A stretch of 64,000 bases of DNA from Dictyobacter aurantiacus (GTDB lineage: Bacteria; Chloroflexota; Ktedonobacteria; Ktedonobacterales; Ktedonobacteraceae), in the NCBI RefSeq assembly GCF_003967515.1, contig NZ_BIFQ01000002.1, positions 434,001 through 498,000 on the forward strand. The letters are read 5' to 3'. The notes under the pieces were generated by a model that ran no database searches, was not told the DNA's origin, and saw nothing but the letters and a program-made list of their open reading frames with translations. A program made the position numbers and the translations under genes. Position 1 is the stretch's first letter; the number at the start of each line of letters is the position of its first letter. This document shows, piece by piece, positions 24,698 to 31,857 of the stretch.

Positions 24698-25762
24698 ATG
24701 AAGCACAATAATGATGGATCAGTCGTGTCACAAAAACGGTCTCTGAGAGTCAGGGGCATCGGTTACGATACTGGATTCAGTACCGACGGCGTCACGCGCC
24801 GGCCATTCGATCATGAACTTGTGCGGCGCGAGCTGCGGATTATCCGTGATGACCTGCACTGTAACGCGGTGCGCCTGTTCGGAGACGATCTGGACCGGCT
24901 CGAATACGCCGCGCGCTACGCTGCTGAACTGGGACTGGAGGTCTGGTTCTCGCCATTCCTCTATCAGCTCGACGCCGGGGAGCTGCTCAAACTGTTCGCC
25001 GATGGGGCGGAGCGCGCCGAGCGCATTCGTTGCCAGGGAGCCGAGGTTGTGTTCGTCACCGGAGCCGAGCTGAGCCTGTTCAACATCGGATTCCTGCCGG
25101 GCAAGAGCTTCGAGGAGCGAACCGGTCCTCTGCTGCGGCGTGAGCCGGGGATAGCTGAGCTGCTGGCCGGGGTGCCCACACGCATCAACGACTTTCTCAG
25201 CAAGGCCGTCAGCGTGGTGCGCGAGCGCTTCGGCGGCAAGATTACCTACGCCTCCATCCCGTTCGAGGGCGTCGACTGGACGCTGTTCGACATCGTCTCG
25301 GTCGACCTGCACCGCTCGAAGGAGATCGCCGCCATCTTCCAGCAGAGCGTCCGTGCGCTGGTCGCACAGGGCAAGCCGATCGCCATCACCGAAGTCGGCT
25401 GCGCCACTCATCGGGACGCGGCCGACAACGGCGCTCGCGGCGGCGGCGAGATGATGGTGTTTGAGGGAGGCATACCCGTGCGGCTCAACGGCGACTACAT
25501 CCGCGACGAGCAGGTGCAGGCCACCTACCTGCGCGAGCTGCTGGGCATCTTCACTGACGAGGGTGTTGATGCCGCCTTCGTGTGCACCTTCGTCTGTTAC
25601 GGCTGGCCGCACCGCAGCGATCCCCGCCTGGACCTCGACATGGCCAGCTGGGGCATCGTCAAGATCCTGGAGGGCCGTCCCGGCGACACCTATCCCGACA
25701 TGCCCTGGGAACCCAAAGCCGCGTTCACCGCGCTCGCCTCATTCTTTAATTGTTCTGCATGA
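24698..25762 (+). CDS. TIM-barrel glycosidase-like protein, function unknown
   Basis: 354 residues. The order of blocks suggests a (beta/alpha)8 barrel of the glycoside hydrolase clan A kind: GIGYDTGF at the start, a strand with CNAVRLFGDD, LGLEVWFSPF, a possible acid Glu in FVTGAELSLFN, and a possible nucleophile Glu in AITEVGCATH, followed by AAFVCTFVCYGWPH. Actinobacterial proteins with this opening have been annotated as abortive phage infection proteins, as far as I recall, without good evidence. The activity is undefined. It has AAAGGGA before the ATG and overlaps the convergent membrane gene by 17 bp. Confidence 0.65.
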   Translation: MKHNNDGSVVSQKRSLRVRGIGYDTGFSTDGVTRRPFDHELVRRELRIIRDDLHCNAVRLFGDDLDRLEYAARYAAELGLEVWFSPFLYQLDAGELLKLFADGAERAERIRCQGAEVVFVTGAELSLFNIGFLPGKSFEERTGPLLRREPGIAELLAGVPTRINDFLSKAVSVVRERFGGKITYASIPFEGVDWTLFDIVSVDLHRSKEIAAIFQQSVRALVAQGKPIAITEVGCATHRDAADNGARGGGEMMVFEGGIPVRLNGDYIRDEQVQATYLRELLGIFTDEGVDAAFVCTFVCYGWPHRSDPRLDLDMASWGIVKILEGRPGDTYPDMPWEPKAAFTALASFFNCSA

Positions 25763-26390
25763 CGAAGGTGCCCTTTTCGTTGCGGAAAAGGATGTGGGTA
25801 TTCTGGAAAGAGATCTGCATGTCCTTCAGTTTGGGATCGGTGGTCGATGGTACGAAGCTGATGTTGATCGGGACCAGGTCGGCGTTGTTGCCCCAGATCT
25901 GGGGACCCATGAAGATGCGCGAGTGGGCGGGATCGCCACCTGGAAATTCGATGATCTCGATGCGTCCGTGGTCGTTGAGGGCGATAAAATGGCTGGGCGC
26001 CTGGCCGCTCTCGTGTCCCACGAAGGCGTCGGCCTGCACGGTACGCGGACGACCATAGCGTATATCGTCATACGTGGTCATCCCCCAATTGATCGCCATC
26101 TGGCCCAGCCAGAAGACGAGCACCATCACCAGCATAGCCAGCCCGGCGGGCAGCGACCAGTGCATGTCGCTCATCAGCCCGCGTGGCTGAGGCTGGGGAA
26201 GCTGCCTGGTTTTAGTCAACTTGTTGACAGTGCCGGCGGGAAGACCACCCGTGGTGTGCGGCTCCTGCCCGGCGCGCGTCAACGATGCACGTGGCTGTAC
26301 AAAGCGTACCTCTTCGGTCATAGGCGCGATCCGGCGGTGGCGCAGAGCGCTCTGCGGCGCGATCTCCGACGTCTTCATGCTGGTCTGCAT
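25746..26390 (-). CDS. single-pass membrane protein, unknown
   Basis: 214 residues. After a basic, Pro/Gln-rich cytoplasmic N-terminal part of about 75 residues there is one strong transmembrane helix (LPAGLAMLVMVLVFWLGQMA, about 79-98). An extracellular domain follows, with FIALNDHGRIEIIEFPGGD and strands ending in FVMQNN. The start at 26390 is preceded by AGGAGGGAG; the open frame extends 27 codons further without a ribosome site. No family is recognised. It overlaps the end of the gene at 24698 on the other strand. Confidence 0.65.
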   Translation of the reverse strand: MQTSMKTSEIAPQSALRHRRIAPMTEEVRFVQPRASLTRAGQEPHTTGGLPAGTVNKLTKTRQLPQPQPRGLMSDMHWSLPAGLAMLVMVLVFWLGQMAINWGMTTYDDIRYGRPRTVQADAFVGHESGQAPSHFIALNDHGRIEIIEFPGGDPAHSRIFMGPQIWGNNADLVPINISFVPSTTDPKLKDMQISFQNTHILFRNEKGTFVMQNN

Positions 26391-26519
26391 AGCGATTCTC
26401 CCTCCTGATATATAAGTGATAGATGTAAGCAATGAAATAACTGGAAAACGTGGAGATGTATACTTGAACAACTTCTACAACAGAAGTATAACCGAATCGC
26501 CTGTATGATCGCTAGAGGT

Positions 26520-26606
26520 TTATCCACAACTTTTAGCGCAGAGATGTGGAAGCATTGTGTAAAAATGGCAGGCAGGTGTGTATAAACGCGGTCTCCCTGT
26601 GGATAA
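26520..26606. promoter_or_regulatory. cluster of DnaA-box-like sites
   Basis: A perfect DnaA box TTATCCACA is at 26520-26528 and another, in the opposite orientation, TGTGGATAA at 26598-26606. TGTGTATAA (26577-26585) differs at one position and TGTGTAAAA (26556-26564) at two. The cluster lies in an intergenic region of 437 bp upstream of the HTH/Clp_N gene. It could titrate or respond to DnaA; the window shows no dnaA or dnaN gene. Confidence 0.5.
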
Positions 26607-26650
26607 CCTCGCAAAAGGGAAAATCATACGAAACCTCTCCCCAACGTGAT

Positions 26651-26671
26651 ACGCCCCTGTATGGGCGTTTT
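26651..26671 (+). terminator. small hairpin with T-rich tail in the leader of the HTH/Clp_N gene
   Basis: ACGCCC-CTGTAT-GGGCGT is followed by TTTGTATTTCTT. No gene on the + strand ends just before it, so it may be an attenuator-like element or an unrelated palindrome. Confidence 0.35.
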
Positions 26672-26827
26672 GTATTTCTTGTTGCCTTGCCTTGTGCCAA
26701 AAATGAGTTATGCTCTGATGAAGTGCTCCTCTTGCATTTTGGCTGAAAGTAATATATAGTCTTTATAGTAATACATAGTTCTTCACAGTTATTGATGGTA
26801 TCACATTGAACAAAAGGAAGGGTTCAG

Positions 26828-27766
26828 ATGGAACAGTTTATGACATCCGAGGAGATAGCGGAGCTTCTGCACGTCGATCCGGTAACGATCCGTCGTCTGG
26901 TCAACAAGGGTGAGCTGTCAGCCTATCGCATTGGCGCCGATTATCGGTTCGCGCCGTCCGATCTGCAGCATTACCTGCAGCGGCAGCGTATTACTGCCCA
27001 TGCGCAAAAGGAGACCGGGACCGGTTCGAGCAATCCACTCAATCAGTTTACTCAGGTACTGCGAAAAATTATTCAGGGAAAACACGTCACGCCCTCAGAG
27101 CTGTCCGGTCGCTTTGAGCGCTTCACCAAACGGGCACGCCACGTTTTAACGCTGGCGCAAAAGGAGGCGCAGCATTTTAGACACAACTATATCGGCACAG
27201 AGCACCTGCTGCTGGGACTGATAGGGGAAGAAGGTGGTATCGCCGCTGAGGTGCTCAGAAACCTGGGCATCGAGGCCGAACAGGTCCGGCAGGCCGTTGA
27301 AGCGATCATTGGGCGAGGCGAGCGCATCGTTATCGGTGAAATTTTTCTGACCCCACGAGCAAAAAAGGTAATTGAACTCGCTATGGATGAAGCAAAGCGC
27401 CTCAATCATCAGTATATTGGAACCGAGCACATACTCCTGGGACTTGTGCGAGAAGGTGAGGGAGTGGCGGCCAAAGTCTTAGAGGGCAACTTCAACCTCA
27501 AGCTGGAGCAGGTACGAACAGAAACGCTGCGGGTGCTGGGGCAAAAACAACCAGAAGAAGCGGTCGTCATTCCGTCCATACCGCCAGAGGCCTCCACGCT
27601 GCTCGCCGAAAACGAGCCCGGACTCTCCTGTCCCTCCTGCGGAGCACGCTCACCCCGCTACTTCCACTACTGCTTCAACTGCGGTCACTCCCTGATCCAT
27701 GAAACAGAGTCAGGCCGCGATGAAGTAGAGTCAGAGCAGGATGAGGAGGATCAAAACAAACCCTGA
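26828..27766 (+). CDS. HTH, double Clp_N and zinc-ribbon fusion protein
   Basis: 312 residues with an unusual order of domains. Residues 3-55 are a MerR/excisionase-type helix-turn-helix (MTSEEIAELLHVDPVTIRRLVNKGELSAY, in two halves). Residues about 97-238 are the two-repeat N-terminal adaptor domain of ClpC/ClpA (FTKRARHVLTLAQKEA and IGTEHLLLGLIGE, repeated as AKKVIELAMDEA and IGTEHILLGLVRE). A four-cysteine zinc ribbon is at Cys268, Cys271, Cys282, Cys285, then an acidic tail. There is no AAA+ ATPase. It may bind DNA and recruit substrates or Clp components through the Clp_N domain. AAAGGAAGG fixes the start. Confidence 0.85.
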   Translation: MEQFMTSEEIAELLHVDPVTIRRLVNKGELSAYRIGADYRFAPSDLQHYLQRQRITAHAQKETGTGSSNPLNQFTQVLRKIIQGKHVTPSELSGRFERFTKRARHVLTLAQKEAQHFRHNYIGTEHLLLGLIGEEGGIAAEVLRNLGIEAEQVRQAVEAIIGRGERIVIGEIFLTPRAKKVIELAMDEAKRLNHQYIGTEHILLGLVREGEGVAAKVLEGNFNLKLEQVRTETLRVLGQKQPEEAVVIPSIPPEASTLLAENEPGLSCPSCGARSPRYFHYCFNCGHSLIHETESGRDEVESEQDEEDQNKP

Positions 27767-27897
27767 AGACGGTGAAGTGCGGATAGAGCCACAAAAGGAT
27801 GCTATTATACTCCTCTTGTGACTCCATCCGTTTTCTGACTTCTCAGGGACACTGAAACACTTCACCAGTTTTGCCAGACAACTGCAACATAAGCTGG

Positions 27898-29151
27898 TTA
27901 CGCGTCGGCGTGGCGGATGTAGGGATTGAAGGTGGCGAAAAGGGAGATCAGTACCAGGCCGCCCGTCATGATCAGCACAGTCGCCGTCGTGCCGGTGCTC
28001 TGCAGCAGGAAGCCAGTCATGGCCAGGCTGATAGGGTTGGCGCTAAATACGATCATCCGATAGACACTGTTGATGCGGGCCTGCAGGCCATCAGGGATCA
28101 AAGCCATGCGGCGGCCGCGCTGCACGACATCAAAGATGGGGGTCAAGAAGAAGAGCAACGCGATAATGGCCCCGAGCACGAGCAGATTGGGAGCCAGGAT
28201 GAGCAGTGGTGTGAGGACGACCTGGGCCCAGAAGGTGACGGTGGTGAGCGTGAAGAAGCTCAGGTAGCGATAGAGGATCGGCGCCAGCAGCGATCCCAGC
28301 ACCCCGGCCACACCTGATACAGCGAACAGGACACCCAGGTCTATCGTCGAGGCGTGCACGTGTTGTCCCAGCACAATCACGACCAGGGCGATCCCGCTGG
28401 TCATCAGATTAAGACCACACAGGATCACTGCCAGCGAGCGCACAAAGCGCTGCTTCCACAGCCACTTCAGGCCCTCCCTGACCTCCGGCAGCAAGGCACG
28501 CCTGTCGCTACTGCGTTCCTGCTGGAACGGCGTGCGAATAAAGAACAATGAGACCACAGAACAGAAATAGGAGACGGTATCAGCCAGGAATGGGAAGGCC
28601 CGACCAATGCTAAAGAGAATACCACCCAGCGGCGCTCCGAGCAACATGGCGATATTAAAGGTAGCGATATTCTGCGCGCTGGCCGCCGGCAGTTGTTCCC
28701 TGGAAACTACCTGGGGCAGGCTGGAGACCTCGGCCAGATCGAAGAAGACAAAGAGCACCCCTTCAACCAGCGAGACTACGTAGAGCTGCACGATGGTCAG
28801 ATGACCAAAAAAGAGGGCTAACGGGATACTCCCCATGCTCAAGAAGCGGCCGAGATCACAGATGATCATCACCAGCTTGCGATTCCAGCGATCCAGCAAC
28901 GCCCCCGCTGGAAGGCTGAGCAGCAGATACGGGATAGTGCGTAGCGCGCCCGCGATGCCGGCCTGCGCCGGCGAACGCGTGAGCGCCAGAATCAACAACG
29001 GAAAAGCCAGCTGCGACACCTGCGTGCCCACCCCGGAAATCACCTGGCCACTCCACAGCAACAGATAATCGCGGTTGCGCCACAGCGGTGGATACGTCCG
29101 TGCCTCAATTGCCTCTTCTTGCAGATTAGACTGATTTTGATTTTCTATCAC
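27898..29151 (-). CDS. MFS transporter, EntS/macrolide-efflux-like
   Basis: About 417 residues with roughly 12 membrane helices. Typical of the MFS_3-type exporters: FRNRDYLLLWSGQVISGVGTQ-like start (here WRNRDYLLLWSGQ), the LPAGALLDRWNRK loop between helices 2 and 3, and a repeat of related elements in the second half. Likely exports a drug, siderophore or other small molecule. The GTG at 29151 is preferred because AAGGAACG lies in place before it; upstream codons to 29244 are open but have no ribosome site. It stands alone, convergent with the HTH/Clp_N gene. Confidence 0.85.
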   Translation of the reverse strand: MIENQNQSNLQEEAIEARTYPPLWRNRDYLLLWSGQVISGVGTQVSQLAFPLLILALTRSPAQAGIAGALRTIPYLLLSLPAGALLDRWNRKLVMIICDLGRFLSMGSIPLALFFGHLTIVQLYVVSLVEGVLFVFFDLAEVSSLPQVVSREQLPAASAQNIATFNIAMLLGAPLGGILFSIGRAFPFLADTVSYFCSVVSLFFIRTPFQQERSSDRRALLPEVREGLKWLWKQRFVRSLAVILCGLNLMTSGIALVVIVLGQHVHASTIDLGVLFAVSGVAGVLGSLLAPILYRYLSFFTLTTVTFWAQVVLTPLLILAPNLLVLGAIIALLFFLTPIFDVVQRGRRMALIPDGLQARINSVYRMIVFSANPISLAMTGFLLQSTGTTATVLIMTGGLVLISLFATFNPYIRHADA

Positions 29152-29531
29152 GAAGCTCGTTCCTTCTTTATAGAATAGATAATAGATAGATAAGCACATA
29201 TATAGATCGGCCACATTGCATAAAAGCATGCAGTGGAAAAACACTTATGAGCAGGCACGCCATCAAGTGACCGGGCTGGGGCATCACAAATCGAGTCAGA
29301 ATAAAAACGCCCGATTTCCAGCTGTGGGGATACGCGAAGAGGTCAATGAAATACGATGTTTAAACTCGTTGGAAACGTATCCAATCAGGAAAGGATGCAC
29401 CTATTTTTTGTGTTGAGGATTAATAATAGCATAACAGTGCCCCTTTCCATGGTAAGAAAATATCTGCCTTAAGCAGTATACCATATCAGCTCATCCTTCG
29501 TTGCAGGCGATCGCCGTGCTCAAAACTCATG
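29152..29531. other. intergenic stretch, nothing recognised
   Basis: This is AT-richer DNA between the divergently oriented transporter gene and repeat D3. No open frame with a ribosome site and no clear palindrome is seen. Confidence 0.5.
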
Positions 29532-29625
29532 TTTATGCTGGAGCCTGGGGTGCGCGGATGCGCACCCCAGGCTCCAGCATAAAAAACCAGTGCGGCCGCG
29601 TAGGCGGTCGCCCGTGCGGAAGCGC
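29532..29625 (-). repeat. family D repeat, copy 3 (inverted)
   Basis: A long perfect hairpin, arms 29532-29555 and 29560-29583 (TTTATGCTGGAGCCTGGGG and complement, GGAT loop), is followed by the head in reverse orientation (29584-29625, complement of gcacgggcgaccgcctacg and cggccgcactgg). Compared with copy 2, the head differs at few positions while the stem is unrelated. Confidence 0.75.
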
Positions 29626-29736
29626 TCATGCTCAAAGCATCTTGATGCTTAAAAAGATTGACAATCATTTTTGTGGCGTGTTATGTTTAATGGGTTATTA
29701 AACTCATTTATAATTTTAAATGAAACGAAGTTATAT

Positions 29737-31746
29737 ATGAATTCATCTGTGCGCTTTTGCGATAATTGTGGGGCGACGAATCGACCAGATGCGAAGTTCT
29801 GCTATGCCTGCGGGCAGCCGCAGATCTCGTACGCGACTACCGGTACGGTTACGGGTCTGCTCACTTCCGCCTATGAGTTGAAGCAGCGCTATCATATTCT
29901 ACAAAAGCTGGGACAGGGAGGCTTCGGAGCCATCTACAAGGCGGCGGATCTGCTGTTCAACGATACGCCACGGGCGGTAAAAGAGATGGGGATGCGGGGA
30001 CTCAACGAGCAGGAGACGAAGGACGCCATCATAGCCTTTCGCAACGAGGCGACGCTGCTGGCAAACCTCTCCCACCCCAATCTGCCGCGCATCTATGATC
30101 ACTTTGAGGAGCATGGCCGCTGGTACCTGGTGATGGACTATATCGAGGGCGAGACGCTGGAGAAGCGGCTGGAGCAGGCTCCCGGCAACCGTCTCCCACT
30201 GCCGGAGGTGGCGGACCTGGGCATCCAGCTGTGCACGGTGCTGGGCTATCTGCATAGCCATGAGCCGCCGATCATCTTCCGCGATCTGAAGCCCGACAAT
30301 GTGATGCTGACGGCCGATGGACGGATCTACCTGATCGATTTCGGTATCGCGCGCTTCTTCAAGCCGGGGCAGACAAAGGATACCATGAACCTGGGCACGC
30401 CGGGCTACGCCGCCCCCGAGCAGTATGGGCGCATGCAGACCACGATTCGCTCAGATATCTATAGCCTGGGCGCCACGCTCTACCAGATGATCTCCGGTAT
30501 TTATCCAGGCCTGACACCATTTCTGCAACAGCCGCTCGACCTGGACGCTTCGCAGCCGGCCAACGTGGCCATCGAGAAGCTGGTGATGCAGATGCTTGAG
30601 ATGAAAGAGGATCGGCGTCCGCATGATACCCAGGTGGTCAAGCAGGAACTGCAGAACGTCCAGCAGATGCTGCAGAGCGCCAGCGTCAGGCGCATCGTTC
30701 AACCTGTCGCGACGCCTGTACAGACCGATCTGGCGACGACCATACTCAGTCATGAGACCAGGATGCTGGCCAGCGAGGAGCCGCGACCGAGTCTGGTGGT
30801 GGCTCCACAGGGCGGCGACTACACCTCGCTGAGTGAAGCCATACAGCAAGCCCAGCCGGGCAGCTTCATCCTGGTACGCGCGGGACTCTATAAAGAGAGC
30901 ATTATCCTGGATAAGCCGGTCGAGATTATCGGCAATGGGCCGCGCGATCAAATTATACTGGAGAGCAGCAACACCCATGGTGTCGTGATGCAGACGACAA
31001 CCGCCACGCTGCGCGGGCTGACCATTCGCTGTCCCGCCGGCTCGCTGGGCAAAGCGGCCTACGCGCTCCACATCCGCCAGGGCGAGCTCTCCGTGGAAGA
31101 TTGCGACATCACCTCCTCCTCTTCTACCTGCATCGCCATCACCGGCGCCAATACCCGGCCCACCATTCGCTACTGCCGCATCCACAACAGCGCCGGCTAC
31201 GGCATCACAGTGCAGCAAAACGCGCGCGCCAGCATCGAATATTGCGAGATCTTCAACCATCCCCGCGCCGGGATATATGTCACGACGGGAGGCGACCCGA
31301 TTGTGCGCCACAGCCAGGTATACAGCAGCGAACGCTATGGTCTGCTCATAGATGAACAGGGACGCGGCACGTTTGAGGACTGCGAGATCCATCACCACAG
31401 CTACGCCGGCGCCACGATCAGCACGCTGAGCAATCCGCTGCTGCTGCGCTGCCATCTACATGATAGCCAGCAATACGGCATCGAGGTCCTGCAGGAAGGG
31501 CAGGGCTCCTACCAGGACTGCGAGATCTCCGGCAGCGGCCTCGACAACATCTCGATCACGACCGGCAGCACACCCTATTTCTACCTCTGCCGTATCCACG
31601 ACGCGCAGCGCCACGGCATCAACGTCAGCGACAACGGACGCGGCACCATCGAGTATTGCACCATCAGCTCCAACCAGCAAGGCAACGTCGCCATCAGTAA
31701 CGGCGGCGATCCCACCATCACCCATCTCCGTGACCCCCACCCGTAG
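29737..31746 (+). CDS. zinc-ribbon Ser/Thr protein kinase with beta-helix C-terminal domain
   Basis: 669 residues. A four-cysteine zinc ribbon opens the protein (CDNC...CYAC, residues 8-25). The Hanks-type kinase domain (about 50-320) has the Gly loop LGQGGFGAIYKA, Lys82, a catalytic loop FRDLKPDN (Asp183; the usual His is Phe) and DFG (Asp201). After a linker, about 345-665 consists of repeats of the form ...I.YC.I.....YGI.V...G.....C.I, a right-handed parallel beta-helix (NosD/pectate-lyase-like). No membrane segment is seen, so both kinase and helix are cytoplasmic. The stop codon is the TAG of a family B repeat. It is convergent with the FHA gene at 31858. Confidence 0.9.
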   Translation: MNSSVRFCDNCGATNRPDAKFCYACGQPQISYATTGTVTGLLTSAYELKQRYHILQKLGQGGFGAIYKAADLLFNDTPRAVKEMGMRGLNEQETKDAIIAFRNEATLLANLSHPNLPRIYDHFEEHGRWYLVMDYIEGETLEKRLEQAPGNRLPLPEVADLGIQLCTVLGYLHSHEPPIIFRDLKPDNVMLTADGRIYLIDFGIARFFKPGQTKDTMNLGTPGYAAPEQYGRMQTTIRSDIYSLGATLYQMISGIYPGLTPFLQQPLDLDASQPANVAIEKLVMQMLEMKEDRRPHDTQVVKQELQNVQQMLQSASVRRIVQPVATPVQTDLATTILSHETRMLASEEPRPSLVVAPQGGDYTSLSEAIQQAQPGSFILVRAGLYKESIILDKPVEIIGNGPRDQIILESSNTHGVVMQTTTATLRGLTIRCPAGSLGKAAYALHIRQGELSVEDCDITSSSSTCIAITGANTRPTIRYCRIHNSAGYGITVQQNARASIEYCEIFNHPRAGIYVTTGGDPIVRHSQVYSSERYGLLIDEQGRGTFEDCEIHHHSYAGATISTLSNPLLLRCHLHDSQQYGIEVLQEGQGSYQDCEISGSGLDNISITTGSTPYFYLCRIHDAQRHGINVSDNGRGTIEYCTISSNQQGNVAISNGGDPTITHLRDPHP

Positions 31747-31767
31747 GTGCCGGGCTTGCCCCGGCTT
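31744..31767 (+). repeat. family B repeat unit at the kinase stop codon
   Basis: The unit begins with TAGGTGCCGGG; its first three bases are the kinase stop codon. It lies in the 111-bp gap between two convergent genes. Confidence 0.8.
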
Positions 31768-31857
31768 GGCCGCAAAGCGGCCGCGTGCCCAGGCGCACAC
31801 GTTCCACCAACGATACCATCTTTCCCTGCGGACGCGAGGTCCGAACCCAGGGGGCGA

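Noticed and set aside
24728..25612. Antisense frame of 294 codons opposite the TIM-barrel-like gene
   Set aside because: The + strand frame has a ribosome site and barrel-like motifs; the antisense one has neither.
24698..25762. Calling this an abortive-infection protein
   Set aside because: That label for similar proteins rests on old annotation; the visible motifs are those of a barrel-fold hydrolase.
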